Source of the DNA: JABCPE02 sp963520375
GTDB taxonomy: Bacteria; Bacteroidota; Bacteroidia; Flavobacteriales; Weeksellaceae
Length of the DNA stretch: 64,000 nt
Direction of reading: 5' to 3'
Assembly: GCA_963520375.1 (NCBI GenBank)
Contig: CAUQQF010000007.1
Coordinates: forward strand, 11,553 to 75,552
Shown here: positions 42,335-50,711 of the stretch, piece by piece
Numbering within the stretch: the first letter of the stretch is position 1
Layout of the letters: each line of letters opens with the position of its first letter
Notes under the pieces: generated by a model
Database searches by the model: none
Seen by the model: the letters and a program-made list of their open reading frames with translations, nothing else
What the model was told of the DNA's origin: nothing
Position numbers and translations under genes: made by a program

Positions 42335-42760
42335 ATGAAATTTAAAAAATTATCTAGAAGAGTGTTTTCTATTGCTGCTCTTGCAATTGTGGGGATGGTA
42401 GGAACATCACTTACATCATGCAGTAGAAGTAGTGATAATAATGATCCGATCATAACGGCAGTTCCTATAGAGCAGGCTATCATAGGAACATGGAAATTGG
42501 TGAAAAGAGAAGGAAAAGTAGGAGGACAATTTGTAGAAAGTCCAGTAACAGAATCATACGAAGTTTATGAAGCAAATGGAGTTTATAAGCGTTATAATGA
42601 TAGAGCTTTAACAAATCTTGTTGGTGGAGGAACTTATAAAATAGAGAATGATATTCTTGTACTTGCTTCAAGTTCAAGATATAAGCTTGAAATTAATGGT
42701 AATACCATGGTTTATACAAGTAGTGATGGTTCAAAAAGAAATACTTACACAAAACAATAA
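42335..42760 (+). CDS. Lipocalin-like lipoprotein
   Basis: A 141-residue lipoprotein. The signal peptide ends in TSLTSC, Cys29 being the lipidation site, followed by a Ser/Asn/Asp linker. The body starts with IIGTWKLVKREGKVGG, the G-x-W motif of lipocalin-like domains, then YEVYEANGVYKRYND, GGGTYKIENDILVLAS and a last strand. Such small lipoproteins are multi-copy in Flavobacteriia; ligand and role are unknown. It stands alone between its own promoter and a terminator. Confidence 0.75.
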   Translation: MKFKKLSRRVFSIAALAIVGMVGTSLTSCSRSSDNNDPIITAVPIEQAIIGTWKLVKREGKVGGQFVESPVTESYEVYEANGVYKRYNDRALTNLVGGGTYKIENDILVLASSSRYKLEINGNTMVYTSSDGSKRNTYTKQ

Positions 42761-42770
42761 AAAAATAACT

Positions 42771-42800
42771 AAGCGGGTATCAATAGGTATCCGCTTTTTA
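42771..42800. terminator. Bidirectional terminator between the lipocalin-like gene and pabC-like gene
   Basis: AAGCGGGTATC AATA GGTATCCGCTT (two G-U pairs in eleven) followed by TTTTATTTT; A-rich on the left side. Confidence 0.8.
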
Positions 42801-43391
42801 TTTTAGTTCTTCTATGGAATACACAAAATCTTGGTTGAATTCATTCATAGAATTAATGAGCTGAAAATGAGAGAATTCGTTTAGATTTTGCAGTGTGATT
42901 TCCGTTTCTTTTATTTTTCCTTGTTTTAGGAGGTTTTGCCGCTGAACGCCATTGAGCAAGAAACTTTTAGGCGTATACCAAGTTTGGTTTTTTAGGAATA
43001 GAAGATTAGAAAAAGAAGTGTCTGTAATCTGTCCATTTTTCACGATGATGATTTCCTGTGCTCTGGCTTTTTTCTTCATTTTTTCAAATTCTGTGCGGTC
43101 TGCAAATTTGAAATCATATGAAAAATCATTATTCTCTACCAGCTCAAAAGTTTCTATTTCTGGAAATGCATAAGGGAGCATCTGCGCTTTGAAATTTCCT
43201 TCCAAATCATACACGATACGCAGTTTGTAGAGTCCATCTTCATCATGCTCTAAGTCCTTGAAAATCTTTTCTAAATCTATACTGCATTCTTTTCCGAAAT
43301 GTGCAAAAGTCTCGTGAACCCTCTGCTGATGAAGGTCTAATAAGAATGCTTTTTGGTCTTCTACTTTTATGCTTTCAATAAATTGGGACAT
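42798..43391 (-). CDS. pabC: Class IV aminotransferase, short form (4-amino-4-deoxychorismate lyase-like)
   Basis: A 197-residue protein with the fold-type IV PLP pattern reduced to its core: YKLRIVYDLEG, then the cofactor-binding block GQITDTSFSNLLFL and the WYTPKSFLLNGVQRQNLL segment. It is shorter than the 270-residue E. coli PabC. The usual Glu of the E-x-S-x-x-N motif is Asp here (TDTSFSN). Its start overlaps the end of the pabB-like gene by 17 bases, which argues for action on aminodeoxychorismate to give p-aminobenzoate for folate. A close alternative would be another class IV aminotransferase. Confidence 0.75.
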   Translation of the reverse strand: MSQFIESIKVEDQKAFLLDLHQQRVHETFAHFGKECSIDLEKIFKDLEHDEDGLYKLRIVYDLEGNFKAQMLPYAFPEIETFELVENNDFSYDFKFADRTEFEKMKKKARAQEIIIVKNGQITDTSFSNLLFLKNQTWYTPKSFLLNGVQRQNLLKQGKIKETEITLQNLNEFSHFQLINSMNEFNQDFVYSIEELK

Positions 43392-44349
43392 ATATTTTAT
43401 TTTTCATTTCTTGATATTCATCCTCCAGCTGGCTCATATGGGTGATTCCGCCGCCGCTTTTGAAGTAGAATTTTTCGTTTTCTTTTTCTATAAAACGAAT
43501 CATCACACAGCTGTCTAGATTTCTGCCATCGAACCAACCACAAACGCCCGTATAAAAGCCTCTTTGGTAGTTTTCTGCCTCTAAAACAATCTCCAAAGTC
43601 TTCATTTTCGGAGCGCCCAGAATAGACCCTGCGGGAAGTAGTTTTTGGAGAATGTCGCCTATATTTTGCTGAAATTCAGGTTTTAGCTCTCCTGAAATTT
43701 TGGAACTCATGGCGTATAAATCCCTTTGGCGGGTTTTGATGAAATCTATCCTTTGGAACTCTTCCAGTTGGACATTATCCGCTACCATGCTCAGGTCGTT
43801 TCGTAATAAATCCACTACGGTATAATGCTCGGCAAGTTCTTTTTTGTCTTCTTTTAGGACATTGACAGCGTTCTCCACCGAGGCATCAATGGTGCCTTTC
43901 ATTGGGTAGGTGAAGATTTTATTTTCTTTGATTTCTACGAAAGTCTCTGGCGAAAAAAATACAAATTGGTCATCGTAATAGACTTTGTATTTCGCATCAG
44001 AAATTTTGTAAATTTCCTTTAAAGAAAGATTGGTTTTTATCTCCGTCTGGCAAGTGTAGTTGGCAAGGTAGGAATTTCCACCTTTCAGGTTTTTTTGAAC
44101 AATTTCAAAGCCTTTTTGGTAATCTTCCCTGCTCTGTGGGAAATTTTCCCAGAAAATATTTTTTTCTGAATTTTGAATTGGTTTTTCAAATTTGAAGTCA
44201 GGAAATTTGATGAAAATATCTGCTTTTTCCAAATCTTTTTCTTCGAGAATGATGATATTCTGAGCCAAAAAATCAATCATAAAAAAGAAAGGAATTTTAT
44301 TCGCAGAGAGGAAGTTCATTCTCTCAAAAGAGCCTTGAAAATTTTTCAT
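43375..44349 (-). CDS. pabB: Aminodeoxychorismate synthase component I
   Basis: A 324-residue chorismate-binding enzyme, which adds ammonia to chorismate. It is the short form without the N-terminal domain of TrpE. Signature blocks: GGNSYLANYTCQTEI, the TYPMKGTIDA segment (the Lys of the P-I-K/M-K-G-T motif), EHYTVVDLLRNDLSMVA, PAGSILGAPKMKTLEIV and the end block GFYTGVCGWFDG with SGGGITHMS. Glutaminase partner PabA is not in the window. A TATTTTTG box lies just 4 bases before the ATG, so the mRNA may be leaderless. Confidence 0.9.
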   Translation of the reverse strand: MKNFQGSFERMNFLSANKIPFFFMIDFLAQNIIILEEKDLEKADIFIKFPDFKFEKPIQNSEKNIFWENFPQSREDYQKGFEIVQKNLKGGNSYLANYTCQTEIKTNLSLKEIYKISDAKYKVYYDDQFVFFSPETFVEIKENKIFTYPMKGTIDASVENAVNVLKEDKKELAEHYTVVDLLRNDLSMVADNVQLEEFQRIDFIKTRQRDLYAMSSKISGELKPEFQQNIGDILQKLLPAGSILGAPKMKTLEIVLEAENYQRGFYTGVCGWFDGRNLDSCVMIRFIEKENEKFYFKSGGGITHMSQLEDEYQEMKNKIYVPIY

Positions 44350-44352
44350 AGT

Positions 44353-44382
44353 GCAAAAATAAAACTAAAACTTTATTTTTGC
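44353..44382. promoter_or_regulatory. Divergent promoter pair formed by a perfect inverted repeat
   Basis: GCAAAAATAAA (44353-44363) and TTTATTTTTGC (44372-44382) are exact reverse complements with 8 bases between. Read outward, each arm provides a TATTTTTG box: one at 44354-44361 for pabB (minus), one at 44374-44381 toward the M1 peptidase (plus, 95 bases before its ATG). Confidence 0.5.
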
Positions 44383-44475
44383 ATAAATAAAAGTATTAAA
44401 GTGATTTTTTAAACAAAATTCAGTGTTTTAATGCAAAAATATTTTTACAGAAGAAATAAACAATAATTTATAAAT

Positions 44476-46332
44476 ATGAAAAAAATAATTTTACTAATCG
44501 GCTTTTGCTTTTCATTCATGCTGTCTGCTCAGAAAGGAGCTTATTATCAGCAATATGTGAAGTACAAAATGAACATCGATGTAGATGCGTCTAACTATTC
44601 TTACCACGGAAAACAGAGCATAGAATACACGAACAACTCGCCTGATGAGTTGAAAGTAGTGTATTTTCACTTGTACTGGAATGCCTTTAAACCTAATTCT
44701 ATGATGGACCAAAGAGTGACCAACCAAGGGCTGAATGCAGACGGGCGTCTGATGACCAAAGTAAATGGGAAACCAGTCTCTCGTTTGGCTTCTATTCCTG
44801 CTAATGAAGAGGGAAGCCAGAAAATAAACTGGATAAAACAAAAAGATAAAGAACTAAAATTCGAAGTTCAGGAAACGATAATGAAAGTTTATCTGAATGA
44901 GCCGCTGAAACCAAATTCCACTACGACTTTCACAATGGACTGGGATGCAGTGATTCCACACCAAATCCGAAGAGCAGGGCGAAACAACCGAGAAGGCGTG
45001 GAAATGTCCATGTCCCAGTGGTATCCTAAAATCGCAGAATACGACTATGACGGCTGGGCGACTTTTGACTATGTAGGAAGGGAGTTTCATGCGCCGTTTG
45101 GAGATTTTGATGTGACAATCAATATTGACAAAGACTATGTCATCGGAGCAGGAGGAACACTCCAAAACCCTAATGAAGTGAAAGGATATGTCCAAAATCC
45201 TACGATCAAAGAAGATAGAAACGGAAAGGCAACTTGGAGATGGAAAGCCAAAAATATTTTGGATTTCGCTTGGGCGGCAGACCCAGATTTTTCGGTGGAA
45301 GAGATGACCGTAATCGATGGACCTAAACTATATTTCGTTTATCAAAAATCAGAAAAAACAAAATATTGGGGAGAAGCAAAACCTTTGGCAGTTAAATTTT
45401 TCCAAATCATGAATGCTACTTTTGGAAGGTATGCTTATCCAAGCTACAGCTTTATCCAAGGGGGAGACGGCGGTATGGAATACGGAATGTGTACACTGAT
45501 GCTGGGCGAGGCGAAAGACTTGGAAGGTCTTGTGAGTCTGATGGTGCATGAGGGGGCGCATTCTTGGTATCAGCAGATGCTGGCGACTAATGAGAGCGTG
45601 GCTCCTTGGCTGGATGAAGGTTTTACAACTTATGCACAGGATTTTGTTCTTTACCGATTGTTCCCGCCAGTTCAGCCGCAGCCTAATCCTTTCACGGATG
45701 CTATCCAGAGCTATGTGGCATTCACAAAAAGAAAAATAGAAGAACCAGCGGTTTGGCTTGCTGACCACCATGACCACGGTTCGGCTTATAGCGTGGCATC
45801 TTATACCAAAGGTCAGTTGTTTTTAGTAGAGCTGGGCTATATCGTAGGGGAAGAGAATTTGTCTAAAATCATGAGAAAATACTATGATGAATGGTCTATG
45901 AAACACCCTACTGGGCGTGATTTTATGTATATAGCACAGAAAGTTTCGGGAATGGATCTGAAATGGTTTTATCATTACTGGATAAATACTACTAAAACCA
46001 TAGACTACGCGATAAAAGATGTAAAATATGGCGATGGATTTACGACCGTTACCCTTGTTAATAAAGGGACAATCCCAATGCCAATAGACTTCTCTGTATT
46101 GACAAAAGACAACAAAATAGTGAACTATCACATTCCGCTCAATATGATGAGAGAGCCGAAAAAATCTGATTTCTTTGGGAATTTTACTACTCTTGGTTAT
46201 TGGAACTGGACGGCGAATCATTACACCTTTACGATACCTTTTGGGAAGGAAAAACTTCAGGCTATGGGAATAGATTTTACCCAAAGATTAGCCGATGTGC
46301 ATCCAGAGGACAACTTCTTGGAAGTGAAATAA
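44476..46332 (+). CDS. M1-family aminopeptidase, exported
   Basis: A 618-residue zinc aminopeptidase with a signal peptide (MKKIILLIGFCFSFMLSA). The catalytic site is complete: HEGAH at 358-362 and the third ligand Glu381 in WLDEGFTTY; the exopeptidase loop is GGMEY (332-336) in place of GAMEN. The N-terminal beta-domain (about 25-215) and the helical domain with GQLFLVELGYIVGE are visible. It lacks the long C-terminal superhelix of ERAP-like members. It probably trims peptides in the periplasm or at the surface. coaX follows after 24 bases. Confidence 0.93.
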   Translation: MKKIILLIGFCFSFMLSAQKGAYYQQYVKYKMNIDVDASNYSYHGKQSIEYTNNSPDELKVVYFHLYWNAFKPNSMMDQRVTNQGLNADGRLMTKVNGKPVSRLASIPANEEGSQKINWIKQKDKELKFEVQETIMKVYLNEPLKPNSTTTFTMDWDAVIPHQIRRAGRNNREGVEMSMSQWYPKIAEYDYDGWATFDYVGREFHAPFGDFDVTINIDKDYVIGAGGTLQNPNEVKGYVQNPTIKEDRNGKATWRWKAKNILDFAWAADPDFSVEEMTVIDGPKLYFVYQKSEKTKYWGEAKPLAVKFFQIMNATFGRYAYPSYSFIQGGDGGMEYGMCTLMLGEAKDLEGLVSLMVHEGAHSWYQQMLATNESVAPWLDEGFTTYAQDFVLYRLFPPVQPQPNPFTDAIQSYVAFTKRKIEEPAVWLADHHDHGSAYSVASYTKGQLFLVELGYIVGEENLSKIMRKYYDEWSMKHPTGRDFMYIAQKVSGMDLKWFYHYWINTTKTIDYAIKDVKYGDGFTTVTLVNKGTIPMPIDFSVLTKDNKIVNYHIPLNMMREPKKSDFFGNFTTLGYWNWTANHYTFTIPFGKEKLQAMGIDFTQRLADVHPEDNFLEVK

Positions 46333-46356
46333 ATAATCTTTCAAAAATACACGAAA

Positions 46357-47121
46357 ATGAGCAAAACTTTAGTAGTCAATATAGGAAACACGAATATCCG
46401 TTTTGGGATATTTAGCGGTGATGAATGCCAGACATCATGGGTTATCAATACCAAGCCTTACCGCACGAAAGATGAATTTTATTCGCAGTTTCTTTTGTTT
46501 TATCAGACTTATCAGGTCAAAGTAGATGAGTTTCAGAAAATCATCATTGGTTCTGTGGTGCCGCAGCTTACAACGGTGATTAGCAGAGCTTTGAAGAAAA
46601 TACATGGTCTGGAACCTGTTTTGGTAAATAGAAGTACGCCCTCTGGAGTCAGCCATAAATCCAGCCAAATGGGAACTGATATTTATGCCAATTTGGTGGC
46701 GGCGCATTATCTTTATCCCAAAGACAAAAAGAAAATTATCATAGATTTTGGAACAGCCCTTACGGTGAGCTGCGTGGATGAAAATGGTGAAACTCAGGGT
46801 GTTATCATTGCGCCTGGGATTATCACTTCGCTGAATAGTCTAGTTCAGCAGACTGCCCAGCTCCCGGAGATAGAGCTGGCTCCTCCGAAAACTGTCTTGG
46901 GGCAGGATACGGTTTCCTGTATGGTCAGCGGTATGGTCTACGGCTATCTTGGAATGGTGGAAGGTTTCATAGAAAGGGTGAATAATGAAGTGAAGGATAA
47001 ATGTTTCGTAATCGCGACAGGCGGAGTTTCCCACATCTATAAACCACTGACAGACAAAATAGATGTCGGCGACCATCTCCACACGCTGAAAGGGCTTTAT
47101 TTCTTGGGGAAGGAGGGGTAG
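46357..47121 (+). CDS. coaX: Type III pantothenate kinase
   Basis: A 254-residue ASKHA-fold kinase that phosphorylates pantothenate in the first step of coenzyme A synthesis. Motifs: N-terminal phosphate loop NIGNTNIRFGIF (8-19), GTD at 106-108 for pantothenate binding, the second loop IDFGTALTVS (129-138) and ATGGVSHIY near the end. The C-terminus GDHLHTLKGLYFLGKEG ends abruptly; a second, longer version of this tail lies at 47823-47897, behind an inserted lipoprotein gene. The kinase core seems intact. Confidence 0.93.
   Translation: MSKTLVVNIGNTNIRFGIFSGDECQTSWVINTKPYRTKDEFYSQFLLFYQTYQVKVDEFQKIIIGSVVPQLTTVISRALKKIHGLEPVLVNRSTPSGVSHKSSQMGTDIYANLVAAHYLYPKDKKKIIIDFGTALTVSCVDENGETQGVIIAPGIITSLNSLVQQTAQLPEIELAPPKTVLGQDTVSCMVSGMVYGYLGMVEGFIERVNNEVKDKCFVIATGGVSHIYKPLTDKIDVGDHLHTLKGLYFLGKEG
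47068..47110 (+). repeat. Direct repeat, copy A (3' end of coaX)
   Basis: The last coding bases of coaX, which match 47826-47868 with about three internal differences and a changed end over 43 bases. Confidence 0.9.
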
Positions 47122-47145
47122 CTGGTTTCTAAAAAGTATGAAATA

Positions 47146-47826
47146 GTGAAATATTTATCAATTATCATTTTGTCTTTCGGTCTATTACTAAGTTGTAAAA
47201 AGCCGAAAGACAGAGTGGAAAAGAGGGAAGATGAAAATTCGAAATTAACAGTAAAAGAACATTTTGCTGTTGCGACCAATGTTTCTTCATGGAAGAATTA
47301 TAAAGAAAAAAGGGTTGATGATTCTACGAAATTCGTTTCAGGAGATTTTAATAATTACTATATCACAGGATTTTTAGATAGTAAGGGGAAGAAAAAAGAT
47401 TGGTGGAATATTACAGACAAAAACAATGATAAAAGCGTAAAATTACTTTATGAAATCATTGGAAATAATGAGGAAATAAGTCAGTATATTTATTACAATT
47501 CAAAAGAAATAGATAAAACAAAAAGTAAGTTTTATGAAAAGAAGAAAATAGGAAGTGATACTTATAGAATGATTTTTTACACACCTATCGGTTTTACGAA
47601 AATAAATCAACAAGGAGATTTCGGCTATTACTTAAATTGTGATAATGAAAAGAAGGGAATAATAAATGTAAAATGCGATATGGAAAAAGGATATTACTAT
47701 ACCGATATTAAAAATATTGAAAAATGCAGTAAAATAAATATTATAGGTGCGTTTTTTGAATTATACCAAGATGGAGATGGGAATTTTGTAGAAAACACGA
47801 TTTATGTCAAAGAAAGCCTAAAATAG
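47146..47826 (+). CDS. Lipoprotein of unknown function in a coaX-tail insertion
   Basis: A 226-residue lipoprotein. The signal peptide is ILSFGLLLSC with Cys17; a Lys/Glu-rich linker follows and then an all-beta-looking domain rich in Tyr, Asn and Lys (FVSGDFNNYYITGFLDSKG; DTYRMIFYTPIGFTK). The start used is GTG at 47146. Seven bases upstream an ATG is followed at once by a TAG stop (ATGAAATAG), so the expected ATG start is lost. Its composition is more A- and T-rich than coaX. No family is recognised. It lies between two copies of the coaX 3' end. Confidence 0.65.
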   Translation: MKYLSIIILSFGLLLSCKKPKDRVEKREDENSKLTVKEHFAVATNVSSWKNYKEKRVDDSTKFVSGDFNNYYITGFLDSKGKKKDWWNITDKNNDKSVKLLYEIIGNNEEISQYIYYNSKEIDKTKSKFYEKKKIGSDTYRMIFYTPIGFTKINQQGDFGYYLNCDNEKKGIINVKCDMEKGYYYTDIKNIEKCSKINIIGAFFELYQDGDGNFVENTIYVKESLK

Positions 47827-47897
47827 GCGACTATCTCCACATGCTGAAAGAGCTTTATTTCTTGGGAGAATATTTGAATAAATTGAACAAAGAATAA
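47823..47897 (+). pseudogene. Remnant of a second coaX 3' end
   Basis: In frame this segment reads IGDYLHMLKELYFLGEYLNKLNKE and a stop; it is a 25-codon version of the coaX C-terminus (GDHLHTLKGLYFLG), with eight or nine more residues than the intact gene. It has no start and overlaps the stop of the lipoprotein gene. Confidence 0.75.
47826..47868 (+). repeat. Direct repeat, copy B of the coaX 3' end
   Basis: Starts GGCGACTATCTCCACATGCT, versus GGCGACCATCTCCACACGCT in copy A. Confidence 0.9.
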
Positions 47898-47904
47898 CAG
47901 GAAA

Positions 47905-48141
47905 ATGAACAGTAAATTATTAAAAATATTACTAAATATAATAGTAGTTATTCTCTGTGTTTGGTTCTTATATTTTATCAGTGTATTTTCTATATTTACT
48001 TTTTTAGGAAGGCGCATAGGAGATAATGTAGATAGTCAATATATTATTGTAGCAATCATTATTATTGCGCTATGTATTTTACTGTTGGGAATAATTGTAA
48101 AGTGTATTTTGATGATTATGAAAATCTTAAAATCTCAATGA
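47905..48141 (+). CDS. Small two-helix membrane protein
   Basis: A 78-residue open frame with two long hydrophobic segments (about 6-34, LLNIIVVILCVWFLYFISVFSIF; and 46-70, IIVAIIIIALCILLLGIIVK) separated by the polar loop GRRIGDNVDSQ. It starts 7 bases after the coaX remnant and ends before a terminator-bearing region, so it may belong to the accessory insertion. No family is recognised; AT-rich sequence makes chance hydrophobic frames possible. Confidence 0.5.
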   Translation: MNSKLLKILLNIIVVILCVWFLYFISVFSIFTFLGRRIGDNVDSQYIIVAIIIIALCILLLGIIVKCILMIMKILKSQ

Positions 48142-48206
48142 AAAAATATTCTAAATATAACCAGTAAATCTAATCAATCCTCCAAAACCCAGAATAAATA
48201 CAAAAA

Positions 48207-48243
48207 TACTAAATCCTCAAAGTGAAATTTGAGGATTTTTTTT
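48207..48243 (+). terminator. Terminator downstream of the coaX insertion
   Basis: AAATCCTCAAA, short loop, TTTGAGGATTT, then seven or eight T. It would end the M1 peptidase-coaX-lipoprotein-membrane protein transcript. Confidence 0.85.
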
Positions 48244-48259
48244 ATCAGATAAAATCATT

Positions 48260-48267
48260 TAAATTTG
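48260..48267 (+). promoter_or_regulatory. -7 promoter element of mnmA-dprA
   Basis: TAAATTTG lies 119 bases before the ATG of mnmA at 48387, giving a leader of about 115 bases with no feature that I can name. The -33 TTG is not at standard spacing. Confidence 0.5.
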
Positions 48268-48386
48268 CCTCCAAAAATGACAAATACAGATGTTTTTTCT
48301 TGGTATTTGTTGTGTTTTAGATGGTTTAACAAAAACGATACCCTATCGTATTTCCTCGTTTTTCAGAGGTTTAGGGATTTTAGCAT

Positions 48387-49574
48387 ATGAGAATAGTTGT
48401 AGGACTTTCAGGAGGCGTGGACAGCAGTGTTGCCGCCTACCTGTTGAAACAACAAGGGCACGAGGTCATCGGGCTTTTCATGAGAAACTGGAATGATGCT
48501 TCGGTGACTTTGGAGGACGAATGCCCATGGGTAGAGGATAGTAATGATGCCCTTCTGGTGGCGCAAAAGCTGGGTATTCCTTTTCAGGTGATAGACATGA
48601 GCGAACTTTACAAAGAAAGAATCGTAGATTACATGTTCTCCGAATATGAAAAAGGAAGAACGCCCAATCCAGATATTCTCTGTAATAGAGAAGTGAAATT
48701 CGATGTTTTTCTTCAGACTGCTTTGTCTTTGGGGGCTGACAAGGTGGCCACGGGGCATTACGCCAGAGTTTCCTCTTTCGTGGATGAGAGAGGGGAGGAA
48801 ATCTATCAGCTTCTCGCAGGAAAGGATAATAATAAAGACCAAAGCTATTTTTTGTGTCAATTAAATCAAAATCAATTATCAAAAGCCCTATTCCCAATAG
48901 GAGAACTGACCAAACCCGAAGTGAGAGAAATAGCAAGAGAAATAGGGCTGGTAACTGCTGATAAAAAGGACTCTCAGGGGCTTTGTTTCATCGGAAAGGT
49001 GAGCCTGCCGACATTTCTGCAGCAGCAGCTAATTCCGAAAGAAGGTGAAATCGTGGAGATTTTCAGCGATTACAAAGAGTTTCATAAAGGAATGCTTCTT
49101 TTTGAAACTAAACTTGATGAATTAGAATATCTTTCAAAGAAAATAAAATACCAAAAAGAAGACGGAAAAGTCATTGGAAAACATCAAGGCGCGCAGTTTT
49201 TTACCATAGGACAGAGCAAAGGCCTAGGAATAGGCGGACATAAGGAATCCTGCTTCATCATCGACCGCGATATGGAGAATAATATTCTTTTCGTGGGCGA
49301 GGGCAAAAATTTCCCTGGGCTTTACCGAAAAGCATTGAAAATCAATAATGATGAGGTGCATTGGGTTCGTGAAGATTTGAGGCTGAAAAACGGAGAATCC
49401 ATGAATGTAAAAGCAAGGATAAGATACCGCCAGCTTTTGGAAGATGCGGTTCTTTATCAGTACAAAGACGGATTTTTCATAGAGTTTGAAAATCCGCAGT
49501 CTGCCATTGCAGAAGGGCAGTTCGCGGCTTGGTATCAGGGCGAAGAGCTGCTGGGAAGCGGCGTAATTTCATAA
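48387..49574 (+). CDS. mnmA: tRNA-specific 2-thiouridylase
   Basis: Puts sulfur on U34 of tRNA(Lys), tRNA(Glu) and tRNA(Gln), in the cytoplasm. The 395-residue enzyme has the PP-loop SGGVDSS (8-14) and both catalytic cysteines: Cys99 in NPDILCN and Cys200 in DSQGLCFIG. The C-terminal barrel part includes HQGAQFFTIGQSKGLGIGG. A region of extra residues (215-255, with the YKEFHKGMLLFETKLDELEYL segment) is larger than in the E. coli enzyme. dprA begins directly behind the stop codon. Confidence 0.95.
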   Translation: MRIVVGLSGGVDSSVAAYLLKQQGHEVIGLFMRNWNDASVTLEDECPWVEDSNDALLVAQKLGIPFQVIDMSELYKERIVDYMFSEYEKGRTPNPDILCNREVKFDVFLQTALSLGADKVATGHYARVSSFVDERGEEIYQLLAGKDNNKDQSYFLCQLNQNQLSKALFPIGELTKPEVREIAREIGLVTADKKDSQGLCFIGKVSLPTFLQQQLIPKEGEIVEIFSDYKEFHKGMLLFETKLDELEYLSKKIKYQKEDGKVIGKHQGAQFFTIGQSKGLGIGGHKESCFIIDRDMENNILFVGEGKNFPGLYRKALKINNDEVHWVREDLRLKNGESMNVKARIRYRQLLEDAVLYQYKDGFFIEFENPQSAIAEGQFAAWYQGEELLGSGVIS

Positions 49575-50690
49575 ATGAAAATAGTGGCAGATTCAGAAGA
49601 AATATTGTATTCTATTGCGCTAAGGGTGTGTCCTTTGGTGGGCGATGTCAATTTCATGAAACTGGTCTCCGTAACGGGCTCAGCCAAAGAAACATGGAGG
49701 CTTTCCAAGTCTGTTTTGCAGGAAATCTCTGGTATCGGAATACAGATTTCAAAGGGAATCGGCGATGATACTTTTCTGAAATTTGCGGAAAAAGAACTGC
49801 TTTTTTGCGAAAAAAATAACATTAAAGTCAGACTGAGGCATCAGAACCAGCTTCCGATGCTGTTGTCAGAGTGTCCAGATGCTCCTGCTGTGCTTTATCA
49901 AAAGGGAGATTTTAATGAAAATTTAAAACTGATAAGTATAGTCGGAACTCGTAAAATGACCGCTTACGGAAAGAAATTTATAGAAGAGCTTTCCGAGGTT
50001 TTAAGAGATAAAAATGTGCTGATAGTGAGTGGTTTAGCTTTGGGGACAGATGGATATGCCCACCAGCAGGCTCTTAATCATAATATTCCTACGGTGGGAG
50101 TTTTGGCTCATGGTCTGCATATGATTTACCCAGCGGTTCATGAGAAAATGTCAAAAGATATTTTGGAAAACGGAGGAGCGCTGTTGTCAGAATTTAATTC
50201 CAGCGAAAAGCCAGACCGAGAACATTTTTTGCAGAGAAATAGGATAGTAGCAGGGATTTCCCAATTTACCATCGTCGTAGAAACTGCTTTTGGGGGCGGT
50301 TCTATGAGTACGGTGAGCTACGCCAATCAGTATAACAGAGAGGTTTTGGCACTACCAGGGCGTTTTGGAGATAAATACAGTCAGGGATGTAATATGATAA
50401 TTGCCCAAAATAAGGCAAAAATTTTGGCTTCGTTCCAAGATGTTTTGGATGAGCTGGGCGATAATTATCCATCTGTGAAACAGCCACAGCTATTTGAACC
50501 AAAAGAAATAGAGGTGGAAGAAAGGCTAAAACCTGCCTATCAGCTCATTGCAGAAAATTCTCCTATTTCGCTAGATGACCTCAGTCTAAAACTAGAAATG
50601 CCGCCTTTCAAACTGCTGCCTATTTTATTGGATTTAGAATTATTAGGCTACATCAAAGCCCTTTCTGGGAAGCAGTATGCTGTGGTTTAG
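49575..50690 (+). CDS. dprA: DNA-processing protein DprA
   Basis: Loads RecA on incoming single-stranded DNA in natural transformation. The 371-residue protein has an N-terminal SAM-like part, the Rossmann core with GTRKMT (124-129), SGLALGTDGYAH (152-163) and ALPGRFGDKYSQGCN, and a C-terminal winged-helix domain (ISLDDLSLKLEMPPFKLLPILLDLELLGYI). Its ATG (49575) follows the mnmA stop (49574) without a gap, so translation is probably coupled. No other competence gene lies nearby. Confidence 0.94.
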   Translation: MKIVADSEEILYSIALRVCPLVGDVNFMKLVSVTGSAKETWRLSKSVLQEISGIGIQISKGIGDDTFLKFAEKELLFCEKNNIKVRLRHQNQLPMLLSECPDAPAVLYQKGDFNENLKLISIVGTRKMTAYGKKFIEELSEVLRDKNVLIVSGLALGTDGYAHQQALNHNIPTVGVLAHGLHMIYPAVHEKMSKDILENGGALLSEFNSSEKPDREHFLQRNRIVAGISQFTIVVETAFGGGSMSTVSYANQYNREVLALPGRFGDKYSQGCNMIIAQNKAKILASFQDVLDELGDNYPSVKQPQLFEPKEIEVEERLKPAYQLIAENSPISLDDLSLKLEMPPFKLLPILLDLELLGYIKALSGKQYAVV

Positions 50691-50711
50691 AATAAAAATA
50701 ATACAAGATAC

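Noticed and set aside
43375..43391. 17-base gene overlaps (pabB/pabC-like and TetR/TolC)
   Set aside because: Normal for tightly packed operons; equal length is taken as coincidence.
48290..48496. A 68-codon frame overlapping the mnmA start
   Set aside because: Its second half is the mnmA sequence in another frame (Arg/Cys-rich), and mnmA explains the region.
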